This document shows positions 52,278-57,060 of a DNA stretch of 57,060 nucleotides, piece after piece (positions within the stretch are counted from its first letter, which is position 1; each line of letters starts with the position of its first letter). Made by a program: the position numbers and the translations under genes. This stretch comes from Planctomycetota bacterium (GTDB taxonomy: Bacteria > Planctomycetota > UBA1135 > UBA2386): the NCBI GenBank assembly GCA_025459175.1, contig JALORC010000032.1:1-57060 (forward strand), written 5' to 3'. Under the pieces are notes generated by a model. It saw only the letters and a list, made by a program, of their open reading frames with translations. It had not been told where the DNA came from and did no database searches.

Positions 52278-53317
52278 AGCAGCTGCTCCCCCTCCCCTTG
52301 CTCGTGGCCTTGGGCGCGAGCTGCACCGGCACCCATGCCTCGCGGCACATCGCGCCCCAGCTCGCCGAGCTCCGCAGCATGGGCTACCGCATCGCGGTCG
52401 TGCCGTTCACCAACACCGCGCCCGCGGACGGCCTGCTCAGCGACTCGCTGGCGGCGGTCGGCGAGACGATCGCGCTCGAGCCCGGCCAGGAAGTGCCGAT
52501 GCGCGAACGGATCGCGCAGTCGATGCAGGACCACGTGCTGACCTGGCTGCAGCAGACCGACTTCGAGGTCATCGACCCGTGGCACGCGGCGACGCAGCTG
52601 ACGCACGCCGGCCTCGCCGCCGTCGTCAACGATCGCAGCCGCCTCGCCGAGGTCGCGCGCGCGCTCGGGGTCGACGGCGTGCTCTACGGCGACGTGCGGC
52701 AGTGGAACCGTTCGTACTACGTGGTGCAGTCGGTCGCCGAGGTCGGCCTGCACGTCGAACTGATCGACGCCACCAGCGGCCTCACGCTGTTCGCCAGCGA
52801 TCGCACCGAACGGTACGGCGCCGGCCTGAGCGGTGGCCCGACCGGCTACGTGTCGGCGGCGACCGAACCGCTCGCGGGCCTCAGTGGCTCGCACCTGCGC
52901 TCCCTGGCGCGCAACGCGGCGCGCCACCTCGCCGAGGACCTCAACGGCGGCGAACTCGGCAACCAACCCGGCCCGACGGCGCCGCGGCTGGCGGTGGTCG
53001 CGCTGGCGAAGGAGCACGACGGGCCGTTCCGAGCCGGCGAACGCGTCGATGTCGTCGCGACCGGCACCCCCGATTGCCAGGTGCAGTTCGATCTGGGCCG
53101 ATTGCGCACCTCGGTGCCGATGGTGATGACCACGCGGCACGAGGATCCGCGCGGCCCGCGCGCCACCTACCTCGGTCACTACATCGTCGACGCCGTCGAT
53201 GCCGCCACCGAACTGCCGCTGACCTGCACCATCCGGCGCGGCTCGGCCCGACGCACCGTCGAGGTGCACTACCGCTGGGACGGCACGGTGTCGCTCGCCG
53301 GCGACGGCGCGCCGTAG
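52274..53317 (+). CDS. GNA1162/DUF799-like lipoprotein 2
   Basis: The protein has 347 residues. The lipobox is LVALGASCTG (Cys17). The core matches the preceding protein and family: MGYRIAVVPFTNTAPADGLL, LTWLQQTDFEVIDPWHAATQ, ALGVDGVLYGDVRQWNRSYY, VELIDATSGLTLFAS. The C-terminal domain shares a pattern with its neighbour (CQVQFDLGRLRTSVPMVMT, YLGHYIVDAVD). Start overlaps the previous stop (ATGA). Probably lipid-anchored and part of a complex with the other two lipoproteins. Confidence 0.65.
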   Translation: MKQLLPLPLLVALGASCTGTHASRHIAPQLAELRSMGYRIAVVPFTNTAPADGLLSDSLAAVGETIALEPGQEVPMRERIAQSMQDHVLTWLQQTDFEVIDPWHAATQLTHAGLAAVVNDRSRLAEVARALGVDGVLYGDVRQWNRSYYVVQSVAEVGLHVELIDATSGLTLFASDRTERYGAGLSGGPTGYVSAATEPLAGLSGSHLRSLARNAARHLAEDLNGGELGNQPGPTAPRLAVVALAKEHDGPFRAGERVDVVATGTPDCQVQFDLGRLRTSVPMVMTTRHEDPRGPRATYLGHYIVDAVDAATELPLTCTIRRGSARRTVEVHYRWDGTVSLAGDGAP

Positions 53318-53427
53318 CGGCGGATGCAGCGGGGAATCACCCACGCCATCGCAGCGTCGCGGCAAGACGCGTTCATCGCGGGACGGCGTTACCGAAGTCG
53401 GCGCCGGCGCTAGTCGATGCGCCCCCC

Positions 53428-54318
53428 ATGCGCGCCTGCCACTCGATCGCCACCCTGCTGTCCTTGGCTGCCGCGCTGGCGGCGCAGGATTCCCGACGAG
53501 ATGGCGCACCGGTCGCCGCCGATGCGTTGACGACGGCATGGCAGTCGGCGAAGGAGCAAGCGAAGCTGCACAAGGCGCCGATCCTGGCGTTCGTGCTGCC
53601 TGCTGCGGATGCAACGGTGAGCGAGGCGGACAGCCAAGACACGTGGCAGCGCGAACGCGCCGTCGGCATCCGGCGCGCGTATCGCGAGAAGTCACCACCC
53701 GCGGGCACCGCGCGCGAACTGATGCTGCGCCAAATGCAGCTGCTGCGCTGCACGGGGCGAGACGGGGGCAATCCGGGTCGATTCGGCATGGATGTGCGCG
53801 CGACGCGCGGCAACGCGCTGTTCGCGCTGACCGTGCCGGTCGTCGCCACCGCCGCGACCTGCCAGGCCGAACCGGGCGAGACCGCCGTGCTGTTCGGGTC
53901 CGACGGCAAGCGCGTGCAGGGCTTCCGCACCAAGCTGTCGGCGGGCGAGGCGTTCGTGGCCGAGGTGGCGGCAGTGGTCCTCGAACCGAGAGCGCTCGCC
54001 GCGCGTGCGGCCACCGTGCCGCCTGAAGTCGCCCGCGACGTGGCGGCGCTGCCGGTGAAGCGCGGCGACGAAATGGCGTACATCGAGGACCCGGAACTCG
54101 CGACGCGGCTGGTGAGCAATCTGCCGGCCGCGGCGCCGGCGCTGGTGCGATGGGTGGACGGCGAACTCGACATCCACCACCTGCTGTGGTCGCTCGAGGA
54201 CCGACGCGATCCGCTCGGCACGGAGCGCCGCACGACACCCGAAGACCACTGCCTGGGCTGCGGCATGGGTTTCACTCCGCCGTCGTTGACCGGGACCCTG
54301 AAGCTGATCGGGCCGTGA
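53428..54318 (+). CDS. Secreted protein with CxxCGMGFTP ending, paralogue 1
   Basis: The protein has 296 residues. The signal peptide is MRACHSIATLLSLAAALAAQ. A segment like a thioredoxin-fold start (AKEQAKLHKAPILAFVLPAA) lacks a CxxC. The middle has LFALTVPVVATAATCQAEPG, TAVLFGSDGKRVQGF and EPRALAARAATVPPEVARDV. The end reads EDHCLGCGMGFTPPSL and then LKLIGP. It is paralogous over its length to the gene at 54965-55825. No family recognised; the CxxCGMGF motif could bind metal or act as a redox site. Confidence 0.6.
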   Translation: MRACHSIATLLSLAAALAAQDSRRDGAPVAADALTTAWQSAKEQAKLHKAPILAFVLPAADATVSEADSQDTWQRERAVGIRRAYREKSPPAGTARELMLRQMQLLRCTGRDGGNPGRFGMDVRATRGNALFALTVPVVATAATCQAEPGETAVLFGSDGKRVQGFRTKLSAGEAFVAEVAAVVLEPRALAARAATVPPEVARDVAALPVKRGDEMAYIEDPELATRLVSNLPAAAPALVRWVDGELDIHHLLWSLEDRRDPLGTERRTTPEDHCLGCGMGFTPPSLTGTLKLIGP

Positions 54319-54337
54319 ACACCAGCCGGCCGGTGCC

Positions 54338-54856
54338 TCATTCCACCGTGTCGGGCGCCGCCGGCGGCTGCAGATCCCGCGCCAACAGCCACAGCCGCGC
54401 GTCGAACTCGAGCTGGTGGTAGCCGGGCTCCATCGATTCGCACAGCGAATAGAACTTCTTGTCGTGCTCGCGGTGCCGCAGATGCGCGAGCTCGTGCACG
54501 ACGATCATGCGCAGGAACGGTTCGGGCGCCTGCTTGAACAGGCTGGCGACGCGGATCTCGCGTTTGGTCCGCAGCTTCTGCCCCTGTACGCGCACCGCCG
54601 TGGTGTGCGTGCCGAGTGCGTGCTGCACGACATGCAGCTTGTTGTCGTAGACGACCTTGGCCAGCGGCTCGGAGTTGCGCAGGCAGTCGTTCTTCATCGC
54701 GACGACATAGTCGTAGAGCGCGCGGTCGCTGCGCACTTCGTGCTGGTCGGGGTAGCGCGTGGCGATGTGTGCGTGCAGGCGACCGTCGTCGACGAGGCGC
54801 TGCACCTGGGCGAGCAGGTCGGGCGGGTAGCCGGACAGGTACTTGAGCGGGGTCAT
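54338..54856 (-). CDS. YgjP-type (M48-like) metallopeptidase
   Basis: The protein has 172 residues. The zinc motif is VVHELAHLRHREHDKKFY (His121, Glu122, His125, then His131), the HExxH-x5-H arrangement of the YgjP/SprT-like peptidases. Upstream basic segments (KLRTKREIRVASLFKQAPEP) agree with YgjP. It lies between two paralogous secreted-protein genes but on the opposite strand. No signal peptide, so cytoplasmic. Confidence 0.8.
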   Translation of the reverse strand: MTPLKYLSGYPPDLLAQVQRLVDDGRLHAHIATRYPDQHEVRSDRALYDYVVAMKNDCLRNSEPLAKVVYDNKLHVVQHALGTHTTAVRVQGQKLRTKREIRVASLFKQAPEPFLRMIVVHELAHLRHREHDKKFYSLCESMEPGYHQLEFDARLWLLARDLQPPAAPDTVE

Positions 54857-54964
54857 GCGGCAGGAGCGACGGTGCGCACCATACGGCAACGCGGCCGGCG
54901 GCTGGGCTCCGATGCGTCATTGCTGTATGCAGGTATTCTGATCCGCTCGCGTAGACCCCTCCTG

Positions 54965-55825
54965 ATGCCGAACCAGCGCACCACCGTGTCCTTGCTCGTG
55001 CTCGCCGCGTCGCTCGCGGCGCAGGGACGTGACGACGAGCGGAACGCCACAGCCGACCCCCTGACCGTGGCATGGCAGCGGGCTCTGGAGCAGGCGAAAA
55101 CGCTGAAGGCGCCGATCCTCGCCTTCGTGCTGCCACCGGCGGATGCGAAAGCACCGGCAGATCGCGTGAAGGCGACGTGGTTGCGGGAAGGGGATATGGG
55201 CATGCCCCACGCGTTCGGGGCAGAGGAGCCACCGGTTCTGTCGGCGCGCGAACTGCTGCTGCGGCACATCCAGTTGCTGCGCTTGCCCGAGTTCCGCCAC
55301 GGCACGCACCGCGTGCAGGCGACGCCGAGCATGGCGATCCTTGCCCTCAGCGTGCCGGTGGTGGTCGCTGCCGAGCGTTGCAGTGCGAAGGCAGGAGAGA
55401 CAGTCGTGTTGCTCGGCACCGACGGTAAGCGCATCGAGGGTTTTGCGCTGGATCTGCTCGACGAGAACGAGTTCGCGGAGCAGCTGGGCACGAGGCTGCT
55501 CGACCCGAGAGCGCTGGCGGCTCGGGCGGCCAATGTGCCGGAGGCGTTGGTCCGTGACGTCGCCGCGCTGCCGAAGCGCGACGAGATCTTCCTGGAGGAC
55601 CATGCGCTGGAGGGCCGGCTCACCCTGTCGCTGGCGGCGGCGGCACCCCTGCTGGTGAAGGTCGGCGCCGACGGCTTGGAGATGCATCCGGACCTTTGGT
55701 TGCTAGACGAGCGGCGCCATCCGCTGGGCACCGAGGGGCCGCTCTTCCCCGACATGTGCGCAGGATGCGGCATGGGGTTCACGCCGCAGGCGTTCCACAA
55801 CGTGCTGAAGCTGATCGGCCCATGA
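54965..55825 (+). CDS. Secreted protein with CxxCGMGFTP ending, paralogue 2
   Basis: The protein has 286 residues. The signal peptide is MPNQRTTVSLLVLAASLAAQ. It is paralogous to the protein at 53428-54318: ALEQAKTLKAPILAFVLPPA, LALSVPVVVAAERCSAKAGE, TVVLLGTDGKRIEGF, DPRALAARAANVPEALVRDV, and the end DMCAGCGMGFTPQAF followed by LKLIGP. The N-terminal region again looks like a thioredoxin fold without catalytic cysteines. It overlaps the DUF692 gene start by four bases (ATGA). Confidence 0.6.
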   Translation: MPNQRTTVSLLVLAASLAAQGRDDERNATADPLTVAWQRALEQAKTLKAPILAFVLPPADAKAPADRVKATWLREGDMGMPHAFGAEEPPVLSARELLLRHIQLLRLPEFRHGTHRVQATPSMAILALSVPVVVAAERCSAKAGETVVLLGTDGKRIEGFALDLLDENEFAEQLGTRLLDPRALAARAANVPEALVRDVAALPKRDEIFLEDHALEGRLTLSLAAAAPLLVKVGADGLEMHPDLWLLDERRHPLGTEGPLFPDMCAGCGMGFTPQAFHNVLKLIGP

Positions 55826-56575
55826 ACGAGCGCGCGCGCCTCGGCATCGCGCTGCCGCCCGATGCGGTGTTCTGGCAGCACAACCGGGCGCTGATCGAAG
55901 AGCACGCCGAACTGTTCGAGCTGACGCCCGAGACGCTGTGGCAGGTCGGCTGCGCGCCGAATCCGCACTACGAGCGCGTGCGCCAGTTCGTGCAACGCTG
56001 CGGCCGGCCGGCGGTCGGCCACGGTGTTCTGCTGTCGATCGGCGCTGCCTCGCCGCCGCCGCGCCGCGAGGCGTGGCTCGCCGCACTGCGCCGCGACCGT
56101 CGCCGCAGGCCTGCGCGAGCTGCGCACCGTGCACGACGTCGTCGCATTCGAGAACAACGCCGACCTGTTCAGCTTCGGCGATCCGCTGCTGCAGCCGGAC
56201 TTCTTCGCGCGCATCTGCGCTGCCGCCGATGCGCACCTGCTGCTCGACCTGCACAACGCGTTCGCGTTCTGTCGCAACCACACGATCGAGCTCGATGCGT
56301 TCCTCGACCGCCTGCCGTGGGAACGGGTGCTCGAGATCCACCTGAGCGGCGGCAGCGACAGCGATCCGGGCTTTCTGCCGAGCCGCCGTTCGCTGCGCAT
56401 GGACTCGCACGATGGCGCGGTGCCGGAGCCGGTTTGGAACGCGTTCGCGGCCGCGCTGCCGCGCGCACGCAACCTGCGCGCGGTCGTGCTCGAGTGGTTC
56501 CCCGAGGCGATGGATGCGCGCGCTGGCGAGGTGTTCGCCGCCGACTTCGCGCGCGCCCGGAGCGTGCTGTGCTGA
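55822..56575 (+). pseudogene. DUF692-family protein with a single-base frameshift
   Basis: The first ~92 codons (ERARLGIALPPDAVFWQHNR, LFELTPETLWQVG, VGHGVLLSIGAASPP) and the remainder (LRTVHDVVAFENNADLF, HLLLDLHNAFAFCRNH, VLEIHLSGGSDSDPGF, MDSHDGAVPEPVWNAF, AVVLEWFPEA) are both clearly DUF692 (TIM barrel, MbnB-like), but they lie in different frames. A shift of +1 near 56098 (GCGACCGTCGCC) joins them. DUF692 enzymes modify cysteines of peptides with iron cofactors. The metal-ligand residues (His, Glu, Asn, Asp) are in the second half and look present. Either a sequencing indel or a recent inactivation. Confidence 0.7.
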
Positions 56576-56934
56576 GCGAACTGCAACGCGTGCTGGTGCA
56601 GGCCCTGCGCACGCCCGACCCACGCGGCTGGCTGCAGGCATACGTGCTGCAGCCGGACTGCACGCTGTCGGCAACCGAACGCACCATGGTCGCAGCGCTG
56701 CCCGACGACGGCCTGCGACTCACCCGACTGATCGTGCGCAAGCTGCGCATGCAGCGGCTGCTGCAGGCCGATGGCGACGCGAATCGCTTGTGCACGCAGG
56801 AGCCGGCGCGCTTCGCGAAGCAGTTCGCCGCCTACGACGCGGCGGTGCCGCTGCAGTCGATCTTCCCGTCCGACGAGGCGAAGGCGTTCCGGTCGTGGCT
56901 CGCGGCGGCCCGAGCCCGCGGCGAGATCGAGTAG
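56569..56934 (+). CDS. Small protein after DUF692, HvfC-like (DUF2063)
   Basis: The protein has 121 residues from a GTG at 56569 that overlaps the DUF692 stop. The opening LSELQRVLVQALRTPDPRG resembles the start of DUF2063/HvfC proteins, the usual partners of DUF692, but at 121 residues it is short for HvfC and later similarity is unclear. The rest (RLTRLIVRKLRMQRLLQADG, FAKQFAAYDAAVPLQSIFPS) is helical. Possibly the partner or peptide-recognition protein of the DUF692 enzyme. Confidence 0.5.
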   Translation: MLSELQRVLVQALRTPDPRGWLQAYVLQPDCTLSATERTMVAALPDDGLRLTRLIVRKLRMQRLLQADGDANRLCTQEPARFAKQFAAYDAAVPLQSIFPSDEAKAFRSWLAAARARGEIE

Positions 56935-56939
56935 CGGCG

Positions 56940-57060
56940 CTACTTCAGCAGCGCGTCGACGTCGGCGACGATCGCCTCGGCCCAGGTCCGGTAGGCGGCC
57001 GGCGTCAGGTGCAGGAAGTCCGGCATCACGTCCTTCGAGAGGGTGCCGTCGGCGCCGAGG
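56940..57060 (-). CDS. SGNH/GDSL hydrolase, C-terminal end, partial
   Basis: Forty codons run into the window edge; the gene continues to the right. The visible end is GTLSKDVMPDFLHLTPAAYR followed by TWAEAIVADVDALLK. This is the carboxy end of platelet-activating-factor-acetylhydrolase-like SGNH hydrolases, where DxxH (DFLH here) supplies the catalytic Asp and His. The nucleophile Ser lies outside the window. Confidence 0.75.
   Translation of the reverse strand, partial: LGADGTLSKDVMPDFLHLTPAAYRTWAEAIVADVDALLK

Overview
The window is GC-rich, densely coded bacterial DNA. I infer a Planctomycetota-like heterotroph. The evidence is repeated secreted proteins with a shared C-terminal beta-rich module, a DUF1080 protein, FG-GAP/VCBS repeat proteins, an ECF sigma factor paired with a membrane beta-propeller, many small lipoproteins, and a Sec/lipoprotein-type (clade II) nitrous oxide reductase. 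No rRNA, convincing tRNA, CRISPR array or intact mobile element was seen.

Layout. 1-6.8 kb: the tail of a CHAT-like protein, a ClpP homologue whose catalytic Ser and His are both replaced, two FG-GAP/VCBS secreted proteins separated by a decayed region with an HTH remnant and a dispersed 55-bp repeat, an FAD oxidoreductase and a DUF1801 protein with a histone-H1-like tail. 6.8-20 kb: branched-chain aminotransferase, DUF1080 protein, secreted propeller, LURP-one/scramblase-like protein with a zinc-ribbon partner, asparagine synthase, vanadium-haloperoxidase-like lipoprotein, two glycosyltransferases and a chemoreceptor with a c-type haem site. 20-29 kb: coiled-coil secreted protein, ECF sigma factor with a propeller partner, then an envelope redox group (double thioredoxin, HtrA-like protease, redoxin, TlpA-type lipoprotein, DsbD with three N-terminal domains). 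29-35 kb: HEAT-repeat protein and an OmpR-type two-component system flanked by two matching 11-bp-spaced direct repeats. 35-43 kb: large secreted paralogues, a lipoprotein/barrel pair and a TlpA-type protein. 43-51 kb: a complete nos cluster (cytochrome c, nosZ, nosD, nosF, nosL, nosY, a conserved membrane protein), divergent from a fasciclin lipoprotein and an NsrR-like Rrf2 regulator. 51-57 kb: a coupled trio of lipoprotein genes, two paralogous secreted proteins flanking a YgjP-type metallopeptidase, a frameshifted DUF692 gene with a small partner, and the end of an SGNH hydrolase.

How the genes fit together. The nos genes form one tightly overlapping minus-strand operon that would reduce N2O in the periplasm. 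The cytochrome c lipoprotein is the likely donor, NosDFYL supply copper, and the divergent Fe-S regulator is the likely NO-responsive switch. The thioredoxin/DsbD group would carry reducing power across the membrane for envelope thiols, including copper-protein maturation. Functions come from recognised motifs; specificities are inference.
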